Translations under genes and position numbers: made by a program
Notes under the pieces: model-generated
The model's input: the letters and a program-made list of their open reading frames with translations, nothing else
The model's database searches: none
What the model was told of the DNA's origin: nothing
In this document: one piece after another, positions 20,264 to 32,090 of the stretch
Numbering within the stretch: the stretch's first letter is position 1
How the letters are laid out: every line of letters begins with the position of its first letter
NCBI RefSeq assembly: GCF_963678635.1
Contig: NC_087070.1
Coordinates: 20,631,461-20,691,460 of the forward strand
Direction: 5' to 3'
Length of the DNA stretch: 60,000 nt
From: Symsagittifera roscoffensis
Taxonomy: Eukaryota > Xenacoelomorpha > Acoela > Convolutidae

Positions 20264-20509
20264 GGCGAAGAGGAAGTAAGACTGACTAAACAACAATTGA
20301 AGGAGGAAAAGCGACTGAAGAAGCAGCAGGAGAAACTGAGGAAAAAGCAGAAGAATCTGGAAGAGGAGCGGAAGATCTCTTCTCAGCAGCATGACTCCTC
20401 GATGTGGGACAAACTCAAGTTCTGGAGAACTTCTTCCTCTGAAAAGAAAAACGCGGCTGATGAAAAAACCCAGGACAAATCTGCAGCCGAACCCCTCTTC
20501 GCATCATAG
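20264..20509 (+). CDS. Tetraspanin-like protein, exon 3 (charged tail)
   Basis: The frame-compatible acceptor is TTGAAG just before 20264 (phase 0). It has a weak polypyrimidine tract, so the exact start is uncertain. The exon continues the heptad-like, Lys/Glu/Gln-rich helix (LKEEKRLKKQQEKLRKKQK), then a short Ser-rich segment, and ends at TAG (20507-20509). With exon 2 the cytoplasmic tail is about 130 residues or more, far longer than the ~10-20 usual in tetraspanins. The predicted protein is ~320 residues. Another small exon in the 2.6 kb intron cannot be excluded. Confidence 0.6.
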   Translation, partial: GEEEVRLTKQQLKEEKRLKKQQEKLRKKQKNLEEERKISSQQHDSSMWDKLKFWRTSSSEKKNAADEKTQDKSAAEPLFAS

Positions 20510-20891
20510 ACAGTTGGGACTGGAGACCTTCTCTAGGATACAAAATGCAAAACTATCTCTCACTAATTTTAAATTGTTTGTTATTTAACTTCTCCAATTA
20601 ATCTTATAGATCATTTTTCGTGTTTCAAACATACAATATGGGTTCAACTACCCGGATTTTCTTTCATTTTTGTAAGTATGGAAATCGTCGAAAAATTCTA
20701 ACCACTAGGATCGATACATGCGTCTACTACGGAAAATTTATTTACGTCCGGTATTGCAGCATTTTGATGTTTGTGAATCAAGAAAAATACAAATAACGAA
20801 ATATCTCAATTTGTCTCGTTGAATCATTTAGATTGCAATGTCGAAAACATTGGATATCCGTTTTACCCTAAATTTACGTGCTTCAGATATA

Positions 20892-20897
20892 AATAAA
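20892..20897 (+). terminator. Possible poly(A) signal of the tetraspanin-like gene
   Basis: AATAAA lies about 385 bases after the TAG stop. It is the first perfect hexamer I noticed downstream in the sense direction. Confidence 0.3.
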
Positions 20898-21289
20898 CAG
20901 AACAATTATTTAAAATAAAAGAAATTATATTCAAGTTGCAGAGAAACAAACAAATTATTGGTCCATGAACAATCTTTTCAAAATTTGAATAAAATTTTTT
21001 TCCGATTACAGGGGGAATGAAAATAAAACTTAAAGTTTGTATATGATTAGAATGGATTCTTAGGAAAAAGACAAGAAAAAAAATTTCTTCTTTGAAATGT
21101 ATGCTGCTTTTGAGCGCGCAAAGAAGAAGAGGGAAATACAAAATTTACAAATTTTTAACAGAGGCTTTCAGTTAACTGCATACATTGTTGCAACTTTAAA
21201 TAAAAACGAAAACCAAAGAACTTTTGATTTCTTTTAACAGTTTTTGCACAGAAAAAGTAATAACGCAAGCTTCAAAACAGCCGTTACGA

Positions 21290-21720
21290 GGCCAAATTGT
21301 GAATTTTGTGAATTGCAAGCGGATTCCGCAACATGTCAAAATCAGATTTGTAGCGTATTACGCAATGTTGCTATTTTCTGTGATCCCCTTTGCTGTTTTG
21401 AACACCATGGACAAAAAGCTAAACACTGTATTGCTCAAAATTGCTCCAAAATCAGACAAGTTTGCGGAATCCGCAACCAATTTTGTGGAATCCGCAAAAA
21501 AAATTGTGGAATCCTGAACAGTTTGTCGAATCCACAAACAATTAACATATTGTGTTTAGTAAAATTGAGCTGTCGTGGAATCCGCAGCTGCATGTTGAAT
21601 CCGCAAATTGTTAGCGGTATCCGCAATAGTAAGCGGATTTCGTAAATTGTACTTGCGGAATCCGTGACCCATATATGCTCGTTGCGGAATCTGCAACAAA
21701 ACTAATGTGCCGACAAAACT
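21290..21720. repeat. Cluster of GCGGAATCCGC-type palindromes
   Basis: More than ten variants of TTGCGGAATCCGCAA, GTGGAATCCGC and GCGGTATCCGC are packed into about 430 bases, spaced irregularly by 10-40 bases. Near 21780-21830 follows the reverse complement of the GCACTGGATAGGCGCAC...CTGGATTCCAG block seen at 6330, 7620 and 24373, so this is an inverted relative of the 5.5-8.1 kb repeat. Confidence 0.65.
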
Positions 21721-22429
21721 GACGTTACAGGTATTTGTACGCGGAATTCACGGTAAGTTTGTAAGTTGAACTCACTTACATTTTGAAACAAATATAAAGA
21801 CTCATCTCTGGAATCCAGGAAAATACAGACACAAAAATGTTCAAAATTTTTTCAAAGCTTAATAGTACAAAGAACGGCCTAATAAAAAATCTCTTGCAAT
21901 TATTTTTTTCAGCGCACTTAGCTCAGCCTTGAGTTGAAGACCAAACAAAAAGAAACATATCATACACTTTCAAATAGGGAGTCTTTCGAAAACACGTTTA
22001 TAAAACAGTTTTCATTAAAAAAAACTGATTGATAAGCATTTTATCAATCGAAACATATCGAACAGTATCTAACCTGGTTTAAATTTTAGGCAATGCAATA
22101 TAGTGGCAATTTTGATTATATGAGAGTAATTTGGGCATCAAAAAATTTGAGCAAAAAACGTTGTTGATCATGCATTTTCACAAATAAAAAAAATTAATTT
22201 GAGACGAAGAATTTTTATCCTTTTTTTGATTGCAAACTCGCTTCTGAGTTAACAAAGCTATTTCAAGAGAAAAAATCACAAAAAATTGATATTTTGTGTC
22301 TGTAAAATAGTCCAGCTGGAGTTTTTTAGCCAAAAATCATAAGCAAGTTTTTTTATCAAAAACAAAACTTTCATATGCTTAGATAAACCTAAAAATGTAA
22401 AACAAACAGGCTGTACAAATATTAATTTT

Positions 22430-23010
22430 AATTTACAATGTTGAACATCAAGAAGTGATTTTAATATTTGGGTTTTCTTTTGACAGAAATCATTCGTTTA
22501 TGCGTTTTTGGGCATAATACAAAAATTTGAACTAAGGTTTTTTGCATATTGCCCTATAGAAAAACTGCCTATCATAAAAAGTCATAGACTATGAAATAAA
22601 ACTCAACATACAATTTCATGTTATTCAACACTTGATTTTGCGATTGTGATAGAATGTTTTATCAAATAACTTCACTTTTGAATTCTATAGAAAAACGCTT
22701 ATCATACAATTTTCTTAGAAAATTTTATGATAAACATTTTTTAATCAATTTTTTTTTTTCAAAAGTTATCTGATATTGGTTTACATCTCAAACATTACTA
22801 ATAAGTGGCAGTTTAGTTACATGAGATCAATTTTGCCATCAAAAACAATTTTTAGAGAAAAAAAATTCTCATCATTCAAGTTCGTATATAACAACGATTT
22901 GATATGAATTATTTTAGCTAGAAAAAAATCACTTCTCAGATTTTAAAAATGTATGCCGTTTTTTATTGCAAACTCATTTCTGTGATATTTTGTGTCTATA
23001 AATTAGTCCA
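22430..23010 (+). repeat. Left arm of a large inverted repeat
   Basis: Reverse-complement similarity to 26300-26915 is easy to follow through shared blocks: GTTGAACATC (22440), CTGCCTATCAT (22567), AGTGGCAGTTTAGTTACATG (22804), and the segment before ATTTTGTGTCTATAA (22985). The arms are ~580-615 bases and diverged, separated by about 3.3 kb. Further weaker copies of the same units lie at 22080-22140 and at 27110-27600, so each arm is itself partly tandemly repeated. Confidence 0.6.
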
Positions 23011-26000
23011 GTTGATTTTTTCACCCGAAAAATCAATTACTTTTATATTTTTTCCATGCTAAATAGAAACAACTTGGTAAAAAAAATGGATCTCATTTCT
23101 CAACAATCAACCAAATGCAGTTTATCTGCTGGTCGCTACAATAAACATTTTTTGCTTTGGAAAAAGGCCTATCATAGAATACCATGGTATAAAAAATTGC
23201 ATCTGCTACTTTCACATAAGTTTTGTGATAAAGAGAATGGCAAAAATTTTTGTCAGAATTCCAGAGTTTGGCAACAAATGCTTGTTATTTTCATACAATG
23301 GGGAAAAAACTTGTTGTGATTATTTTGCTAAATGCTTGTTTTAAAATTTCATAATGTGGAAAAAGCTGATTTTATTTATTTATTTTCCTATTATTGGTCA
23401 TTAGGTATTTTGCTTTTGGTTTTTTTGCTATTATTTTGCTTTTGGTATAGCAAGCATTTTTCTGTTACGAGAATCTTTTTTTGTCAACCCGGGTTGTTTT
23501 CTTGTTTATAACAACTTTGGGTAAAAAAAAAATTTTCACGCTGCACAATTGCGGGGAGATTTTTCATCATTTTAAACAAAATTTCGAAATATTCCTAGAT
23601 TGGAAGAAAAAGTAAATTAAAAAATGACAAGTGATTAATTCAAAATTTGTCTTGGCTCCTGGAAAATACTAATTTTTTGACAAAAACCAAAACGGTTTTT
23701 TTTTCAAATGATCGTTTTGTTTCTATTGTTAAAACAGCAAAAAAAAACCAAAGCAGAGCGAGTTTTTGCTGATTTGTCAACGAGACGTGTCAACTGGCTG
23801 CAATTTTTGCTCACTGCTTACTTTGTGTTCATTGCTTTTATCAAATTTTTCTGAGCATCGTAGTAGACCTCAACGCATTCGGTATTTGCACTTAGATAAG
23901 GCGAAAAACTTCATTCATGGTAGAAATTTTCAGATATCGAATCCTTGTTTTCAATTTTTTTTATAATTCTGGAAATGAAAACGTAGAAAAAAACTTGGTT
24001 TTTTATACAAGGGCAGGCATATGAATATTTTTCGAATGGGGTTATTTTTTTCATTACAAAAAAAACACGTTTTTACATTGACAAATAATTTTATAAGCTC
24101 TTCAAAAAAGCTATACAGAACTTATTTTGCAAAATAATTCCGCGCTGCATGAATATTTTTGAAACAAGTGTTCAAAACTGCCGTTTTTGAACCCGTTTGG
24201 GAACATTTTGAAACCCTCTGAACTTCTGTATAACTGAAAGCGCCTTCAAAAGTTTTGATAGTGGGTTAGCCGAAAATGGAAGTTTTTAAGTAGTACCAAA
24301 GTTAAATGGCACCGATAAATGGTACAAAAACTCTGGGATTTTGAAATATTGAGAGACACATTACGAAGTCAAACTGTGCACTGGATAGGCGCACAACTTT
24401 GTGTCTGTATAATCCTGGATTTCAGATACAAGTCTTCCAACATGTTTAAAAAAATTTTGGAACAGAAATCAAAGGAAACAAAAGAACAATAAAGGGAGCG
24501 TCCTTGTTGGGGAATCCGCTTAAAATTCACAAAATGCACAGTTTGGCCTCGTAATGCAAAATTTTCTCAAAATCTCAATATTCGTTTCAGATTATTATTA
24601 TAATTTTGTACTACGTTTACTTGCCATGTACAGTTTTTTCTACATGGCATTCTATAAACAATATCGATAAAAAGGTATCTAACGTTTGGTTATCAATTTT
24701 TCTCAATTTTCACAAAGAAAGCTTTTCTTTTTATCAGTATTTTCCTAGATATAGATCCCGATTGAAAATGCATGGCTTTACAAACTTCTTTTAATTGAAA
24801 ATATCGGTTACTTCAGCTCAAAAATGATAATTGGTAATTAATTCATAATTGGATTTTGGTGTTTTACAAATTGGTTTTTTAAGCGGGCCCTCATGTCAAT
24901 ACCAATAGAACATCGTCAACATTGTATTTTAAAAAAAAACCTAACCACTAAATTTTTCCACCCCTCCCCGTCCCCTTGATCTGCCTTTGGGTGCAGAGGC
25001 TTGTTAATAACTATGAAAAAAATAAAATCAGCTAAAATCTTTTCGAGTTTGTCACAAAACTGCTTAAAAACTAGTCTGTATTTGGTGAGTGCATCAAAAT
25101 ACAATAAGTCAGAGAAAATTTATGTTCATGTTCGAAAAATAATGTTTGTGATTTGGAGTAACTGTAGTGAAAAAACTCAATTTCTAACCATTTTCGAATT
25201 GATACAATATGAGAAAAAAACTGTTTAATCAAACTATTCAACTATAAAAAAAACAGACATACAATTTCACTCATAGAAAAAGGGTAGTCATATAATAAAT
25301 CTAATCATATTTTGAAATCTCTTTTTGTCAAATTGGGCTAGTTAACTGCGTCTGTAAAAATGTATCATTAGTCTCAATGTTTCAAACCCAACCAATTCTT
25401 GTTGTTTATTTTTATTCTGGCAAAACGATATCTACTTCTTTCTTTCTGTTATTTGCTCTTGTTAATCAATCCGACTCTGAAAATTGGTAGGACATTTAAA
25501 CACGGGTGGGTTTCAATTTTTAAAGTTTTTAAATTTTTTTTGGTTATACAGAAACAGTACCAAAAATCAACGCCAATGCTTTGAGTGTTATATCATATCA
25601 AAGCCCGCCTAATCGTGATTCAATCGTCATCAATAACTACTTTGAAATACGAGAAAAACTCATTGGTAAAAATTTAGCGAGTAGCTGGGTTGACAAAAAA
25701 CATATCATACAATTTCATACTATGAAAAAAAAAATGTTTCACAAACTGTTAGATACAATTTGATGGACTGAAAAAGTTATATGAAAAAAGCAACAAAAAT
25801 ATTTTTTTCCGTACCATGAAACTTTATAATAAATAACATGTTTTTCGCCATAAGTTTTTCTACATCAAATGTGTGAAAATTGTAAAAGCAATTTTTTTGA
25901 AAGCATGCAATTGTATGATTTGCATTTTTCCATATTTCACGAATATATATGACACGCGTTTTTTCTATACAGGAAAATGCGAAAAAAAAACTTTTGGAAA

Positions 26001-26299
26001 TTTTGTTTTTATCCAAAAATACATTAATCAAAGATTTTTATCATCAGAAAACAAAAAAAAATGTGAAGAAGCGTTTGTTGATATTAGCACTGTAAATTTT
26101 TGTTATTACTTTAGCTCAGAGTTATAAATTAAACTCTAAGTAATTGTAACTTTATGTATACGACTAGACAGTTTTTACTTTGAAAATTTCGGCGGTTAAG
26201 AAAAACGCCTGTGTGGTTTGAGCTTTTTTTTAATACAATTTTTTACAATAACACCCTTCTTTATTTTTTTTTATTCTCGGATGAACACTTCAATTTGGA
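23011..26299. other. AT-rich spacer between inverted-repeat arms
   Basis: No gene is supportable. It contains degenerate copies of a CATACAATTTCA / CTATGAAAAA unit (for example 25256-25300 and 25700-25750) and, at 24363-24560, a diverged copy of the GCACTGGATAGGCGCAC repeat. The small frames are low-complexity Phe/Lys/Asn-rich. Confidence 0.45.
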
Positions 26300-26915
26300 G
26301 TACGTTATAGACACAAAATTCACGTTTGGCGTCCAAAAGTGTTTTTTTTTGTAAAACGTTTATTTGTTCACAGAAATGAGTTTGCGATCAAAAACGGCAT
26401 AAATTTTTAAAATCTCAGAATTGATTTTTTTCTGGCGAAAATAATTCATATCATATCATTGTTATATACTAATCTGAATGATGAGAACTTGATTTCTCTA
26501 AAAAATAATTTTGATGGCAAAATTGATCTCATGTAACTAAAACTGCCACTTATTAGTAATGTTTGAGATGTAAGCCAATAAAAGATAATTATTGAAAAAA
26601 AAATTTGATTTCTAAAAGAATTTAGAGAATCATGAAAATTGTATGATAAGCTTTTTCTACAGAGTTCAAAAGTTATTTGATAAAACACTCTATCACAATC
26701 GCAAAAGCAAGTGTTTAATACTATGAAATTGAATGTTGAGTTTTATTTCATAGTCTATGAAGTTTAATGATAGGCAGTTTTTCTAGGCAAAATGCAATAA
26801 ACTTTAATTCAAATTTTTGTTTTTTGCCCAAAAACGCAAAAAAGATTGATTTCTATCAAAAGAAAACCCAAAGATTAAAAGCAGTTGTTGATGTTCAACA
26901 CTGTAAATTAAAGTT
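26300..26915 (-). repeat. Right arm of a large inverted repeat
   Basis: Counterpart of 22430-23010 in opposite orientation. A second, more diverged copy of part of this arm follows at about 27110-27600 in the same orientation. Short frames here come from the repeat. Confidence 0.6.
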
Positions 26916-27599
26916 AATTTTTGCCGGAAATCTTTTTTGCGGAAAATCCATTTTCGAAAAAATTTTTTAGCATAGAGGCGACTTTGCAAACAAAAAATGG
27001 ATTTGGAGAATTGTATCTCAATAAAGCAATTTTTTTGTATGAAGATATATTTAAAAATTTCATATGTGAAATATGTATGAGAAAAAAATTTTATCCAGAT
27101 TTTTTTTGTCGCCTTATTGGCTCTCATGTAACCAAAACTGCCAATATATTGTGTTGCTTGCGTTCAAACTAATTTATATAATTTTCGAGAGAAAAATTTT
27201 GATGAACAAATGCTTATCATACAACGTTCTGCAGACAATGTACGATGAATGTTTTTTTCCATCTGAAAAATTTTTTCTGATGCCAATTTTGCTCTCATAT
27301 AACAAAAACTGCCACTTATTAGTAATTTTTGAGTTTTAAACCAATTCAAGTTAGTTTTTAAATATAAAGTTTTGTTTAGAAAGTACTTATAATACGATTT
27401 TCTTCTATGAGGATTGCATGACAAGCGTTTTTCAATAAAATCCATAAAAGTGATTGTATGATAAAATTTTTATCACAAAAAAGTGTTACAATTGCAAAAT
27501 CAGATTTTCAATACCATAAAAATTTATGATGAGAATTAGTTCCATATTCTATGATTTTCTATGATGGGAATTTTTTTGGAAAAATGCACTAAATTCATC

Positions 27600-28786
27600 T
27601 TAAAGAACCAAAATGGAAAAATGGTACAATCATGGGACAATGAGTTTCCAAAATTGTGATTTGAACGTGCAACTTACCGAAACTTTTCTTGGCATTTTTC
27701 TTATTCTCTCTCATCAACTATTTAAAATCTTTGATTGAAAATTTGACCGTGTTTTAGAGAACTAAACTAGCTAATATATCATAATTTTTTTCCAAGATGT
27801 TGTTACTGTGGAAACAGTCTTGCAAACAACACAAAAAAAGCAATTTCAACACAAAGATTTCAATGCAAAATGTTTCGTTGGGAGGTTGTTTCAAATTCGC
27901 GGAAAAACGAAAGACAAAAAAATTGAAAAAAGTAAATTAATCCGGCGTCAAAATCCGGTTGAATATAATTTGAAGATATAGACACTAAAACAATGTGGAC
28001 ATTTTTGACGCCGGACCGAGTAATTTTTTCATTTTTTTGTCTGTCATTTTTCTGCGGCTTTCTAAGTCAAGCTCATCGTCTTTCCAATGAATGAATTTGA
28101 GCTCATGCGTTCAAATTCTTTTTGTTCTTTGTAAGGTTATTGTAAAAGCATGAACACCTCTGAAAGTAGTTATGATATGCTGATTGATTTACGCCTTCAA
28201 AAAAGATATCCGAAACTTTGACCCGATAAATCCTTTCGAATGTTCAACCTAGCATGTTTCAAAATTGCAATCCTATCTCTCAGTTAGTTGCAGAGAAAAC
28301 GAAAGAAGCGTGGAAACAAAATTTGTTTGTTTGCTCGTTCAAACCAAAAAGTTGCAATTTCTATGCCTCGTAACATAAGATTTTGTTTTGTTGTTGTTGT
28401 TAACATAAACAATTAATTTGGCTCGGACTAGAAGTTAACTTTCAAAGAAACTATTCACAAAAACTGCTCCAAGTGAAACATTTTTGTCTCAACCTCCTGA
28501 TTGGTTTATCTGATATCTTTTAAAGGGTTTCCTGATTGGTTTATCTGATATCTTTTAAATATATTTTTAACTGCTTATTTTCAGTATTCCAGGTCAAATA
28601 ATTTATGGGATTTCTTTTTTCTGGGACCATGTAGAATCAGAAAGTGAAAGTGTTTGGTTACCACCACCTCTCGAATCTGATTAGCTCTCCATTTCACAAA
28701 ATCAGAACCAGCAAAGTGAAAGTTCACCCCTCTGGTTTTTAAAGGAGCATATTTGTTTTTATGAGGTGAAAGTTATCAACTTGATG
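27600..28786. other. Non-coding; short direct duplication
   Basis: I see no gene. At 28496-28560 a ~33-base unit containing GATTGGTTTATCTGATATC occurs twice in direct tandem. Confidence 0.5.
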
Positions 28787-28795
28787 CTATATTTT

Positions 28796-29049
28796 CGTAA
28801 TGCGACAACTCGCAAGAAAAGACAACTCGCAATAAAAGTCAACTCGCATCAAAAGACAACTCGCAATATACTCACCGCCGCAGTTGCGTCAACGTGTTGC
28901 GAGCTTTCCAACAAAAGGTAGGACTTTATACGATATTTAGAGCCAGTTAAACCGAGAATACGAAGTTTCTAATTAGCTTCAAAAATTTGCGAGGTGTCGC
29001 TTTCATTAAATTTTGCGAATTGTCTTGTGTTGCGAGTTGTCGCGGTACC
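28796..29049. mobile_element. 254-bp MITE with 9-bp target duplication
   Basis: The ends are inverted repeats: GCGACAACTCGCAA near the left end and its exact complement TTGCGAGTTGTCGC near the right. CTATATTTT flanks both sides (28787-28795 and 29050-29058). A 9-base target duplication fits Mutator-like elements. The left part carries four tandem copies of an ~18-base unit containing GACAACTCGCA. No coding capacity is present. Confidence 0.65.
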
Positions 29050-29059
29050 CTATATTTTG

Positions 29060-29527
29060 AGTAGACTGCAGTCGTATCATGTAAGTCATTAACGATTGGT
29101 CATATCTTTCGCGCCTATCCTTGTCAAAACGGTGCAATATAGAAGAAGAGTAGATTATTATGACTAAATAAGAAAAAAACACAGTGAGCCGAGAAATCAA
29201 TTTTGGAACAAAAAAATGGAAACATGAATATTCAATCAATAAAATATATAATTCAGAATAATTTTAAACATTATTATGGCGAATTTATTTGGGTGATATC
29301 TAAATTTGATTTAACATTTAACAGAGCTATTTTGTAAATGATATGAAGTTTTCTACTAAAAAAAGGTTCTATTAGAAGTAAATAAACTGAACTCTAAACT
29401 AAGTTTCACTAAACCTCCTCAATTTCCCAAACTCTCAGACGAAATGGCAGCACACAATGAGATTTGTAACTTAATGTTGTAATTCCTTCGACTGACTGGC
29501 ATCATTCTTTTTGATTGTCGAACATCT
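29060..29527 (-). other. Probable 3' UTR and downstream region of the ankyrin gene
   Basis: If the last exon starts at 29533 (minus), this stretch is its 3' UTR. The complement of TTTATT at 29284-29289 gives AATAAA in the sense direction, about 240 bases after the proposed stop. Confidence 0.3.
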
Positions 29528-29533
29528 TTAGAC
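29528..29533 (-). CDS. Ankyrin coiled-coil protein, possible terminal codons
   Basis: A good acceptor (CTGTTTCAG) precedes GTC TAA in the phase (0) left by the previous exon. The protein would gain one Val and stop. A coding exon elsewhere is possible, but I found none in phase downstream. Confidence 0.3.
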   Translation of the reverse strand, partial: V

Positions 29534-30079
29534 CTGAAACAGAACAAACTTATTTATATCGAACTACCGACCGAAAAACATTAGCTATTGAGCTCTTCAA
29601 ACATAGTTCTCTTTGCATCGAAATTTCGTATGCATCGAAATTTCGTTCTGCCCAGTTTCTTATGGTAATGTGTTTTGGTGGGATAAGGTGAAGCACATAC
29701 TTAAGAATTATTGAAATGTTCTCTGGATTTTTTTTAACGCAAAAATGATGTTTATCTGTTTTTTTTGTAATTGCGTAAAGAGAAACATCAACTGATATCA
29801 TCACTTCTGCTTAAATTAGTATAAGAAATGCGGAAATACTCAGACACCACTTTACGATTTTTTCAGCATTCAAATTTTTTTGGCTCGAAATTTTTATTTG
29901 CAGCTGTAATCACGAAATGGTTTTTGTATTGATATATACAACTCTACCACATCTGGCTTCTTTTCTGATTGCGCGAAAAGAACCCAGTCAAAAGCACACC
30001 GAAGTTCCATCGTTGCTTCCCGTTGTCGGAAAAACAATTCATTTAGTGTTTATTTTGTTCAAACACTCTTATAACTTAC

Positions 30080-30376
30080 ATGTTTTTCAAACATCGAAAC
30101 CCGATTCGTTAATTTTCTTCCAGATTGGCTCGACTGAACCTGCTGCGGACTCCCCAAACTGGCGCTGCTGAGTGGCGGCAACACGGGTGGCGTGTGGGGT
30201 GGATGTTGACCCGAGGAGGGGAGATGGGCAATGCAGGTCACGTGACCATTTGTTGATTGTGGTCTGTGCAGGGCTTCGTGCAATGCTTGAACAGTTGCAC
30301 TGACTGAGCTGATTGCACGTGCCTGCACGTCCAACGCCTGTTGCATTTTGCTCTGTTGATGAGTGAGTTCCTTCAA
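30080..30376 (-). CDS. Ankyrin coiled-coil protein, 99-codon exon
   Basis: The exon is bounded by ATTTTAG and CAT|GTAAGT, phase 0 at both ends. It begins with a helix rich in Gln and Ala (LKELTHQQSKMQQALDVQA) that would extend the coiled coil of earlier exons. It continues through a Pro/Ser/His-rich linker to a basic end (GRKLTNRVSMFEKH). No enzyme motif is seen. Confidence 0.65.
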
Positions 30377-30633
30377 CTAAAATTATTCAATAACATTTTC
30401 GAGCAACGCATTTCGTGTAATTCTAAATTCGTGCAATAATTTGAAGAAAAATCATATAAAATATGTAAAAACCAAATGTAAAAACCAAAATCATAAAAAT
30501 ATGTAAACCAAAAAGTGTTTACAACTCCGAAGTGTTTCTAAAATTGTCATGATGGTACAAGTTTCACAATTTTAATTGCAAAAAAATTGAATCCGTTTTT
30601 TGAATTTGAATCCGTTGTTCTCCAAATACGTAC

Positions 30634-30846
30634 ACATTGTGTTGCCGTCTCCAGCTCTGCCCTCATTTCTCTGTTTGTCATCTGATTCAAGTGGGGTTGT
30701 GAGAGGAGATTTCTAGCGGCAGTTATCCCCCCACGGGTGGAAGAGGTGGGGGATATTCCGGCAGCCGAGTAGCCAGAGTCGGAGGACTGGCTGTTGCGCT
30801 GTCTGTCGAGTGCTCCTCCTCTGTCTACTGGCAATCCTACGGAGCT
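30634..30846 (-). CDS. Ankyrin coiled-coil protein, 71-codon exon
   Basis: The exon is bounded by TTTCAG and TGT|GTACGT, phase 0 to 0. It encodes a Ser/Arg/Gly-rich region containing RQRNSQSSDSGYS, which looks like a cluster of phosphorylation sites, then a short helix (NREMRAELETATQC) that leads into the helix at the start of the next exon. Confidence 0.65.
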
Positions 30847-31243
30847 CTGAAATTGGATTAACGGGGATCACCAGTTTCAAGAAAATATTATTTTCTCCCT
30901 TATTTTTCTTGCTTCTTATATAATTAATACGCTGAGCCAAGTGCAAAAACATCTTAACTTTTTCCTAGTATCGATTTTTATCGGCCATTGACGATTGTAA
31001 TATAGTTTGCTGTCGAAACTTTTAGTTTTTCCCTGTTTTTTTTCCAGAAAACCATGCTGTGATTATCCTGCTTTTAAAGACATTTAATTGTTGCTTTTGT
31101 ACGAAGTTGGATTTATTTTTGCAGTGTCAACTAGAACAAGAATGCTATGAAGAGCAGATTTTGCTTGACATAAAAATGAAATTGACAATGTGTTGAAAGC
31201 AATCCTTAAGGTATGAAGTTATAGTGAAAACGGAATATGTTAC

Positions 31244-31393
31244 CATGTTGAAGTAGTTTTGGAATCCACTGTGTTGTGTACTCGATAACAGTTGAGGGGG
31301 AGGAGGCGGTGGCATCTGCTGGTCACCATTATTCCCACTTCGCTTCTCGGGGGAGGCTTCGGTGGAAGAGCCAGAAGTCATACCGTGGTCAGT
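31244..31393 (-). CDS. Ankyrin coiled-coil protein, 50-codon exon
   Basis: The exon is bounded by CATTTAG and ATG|GTAACA, phase 0 to 0. It encodes a low-complexity Ser/Gly region, a run of six prolines (possible SH3, WW or EVH1 ligand) and QNYFNM. The weak +5/+6 of this donor makes the end slightly less sure. Confidence 0.6.
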
Positions 31394-31871
31394 CTAAATG
31401 GACAAAAGACAATGAAAAAAACTTCAATAGAGCAGTTATATTTTTCAAAAACAATTTCGACATTAGCTTTTTGAGGCAAAAATGGTCGCTTGAATTGGAC
31501 CTGAACTTGCCTAAATGGCCTAAATGTTTCTGATTAAGTCTCAGATAGCTATATTTTCTTTTTCGGTTTATCTGAAAACAAAATTTACGACTGCTGTGGA
31601 CTCATGGTCAGTTAATGTGCATTCATATTTTAAGAGAACATTAATATAACATTAACCAAAGATATTCAAAAAAGATGCAGAAGAGGCAAGCAAAGGAAAA
31701 AATATCAATTTTCGAGATTGCTCAAAAAATCCTGAAAATTAAAAAAGAAAGGACGAATTTTAAGGAATCGATGTCATCGTTGTCATCTTGGTTCTGCAAC
31801 CCTAAGTATAGAGCCTTATACACGTGGTGGATTTACGGTGGGGATAATCGAGCTTGGATCAAGAAACTTAC

Positions 31872-32090
31872 AGCTGTTCTGAGTAGACCCATCGACTGTG
31901 AGTGTGCAATCATGTGTTTCGGCTGGAAGGTATCGGGGGGACTGCACTGCATGTTGTAAGAGGCAGAAGATGGGAGAGAGGTCTCTCTGCTTTGACTCTT
32001 CTGCTGCTGCTGTTGGTCCAGTGACGTCATCAGCTGCCGAACTGTCTCTTCAAGACGACTCACTTTCTCGTTTGTCTCACCTCCGACTAT
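31872..32090 (-). CDS. Ankyrin coiled-coil protein, 73-codon exon
   Basis: The exon is bounded by TCTGTAG and GCT|GTAAGT, phase 0 to 0. It continues the coiled coil: ETNEKVSRLEETVRQLMTSL has hydrophobic residues in heptad spacing. Then come a Gln run and a Ser/Pro/Met-rich stretch. Parts are also open on the plus strand (31675-32194), which I regard as a shadow. Confidence 0.7.

Noticed and set aside
21224-21645. Two overlapping plus-strand frames of ~100-130 residues
   Set aside because: They are produced by the GCGGAATCCGC repeat, which reads open in several frames.
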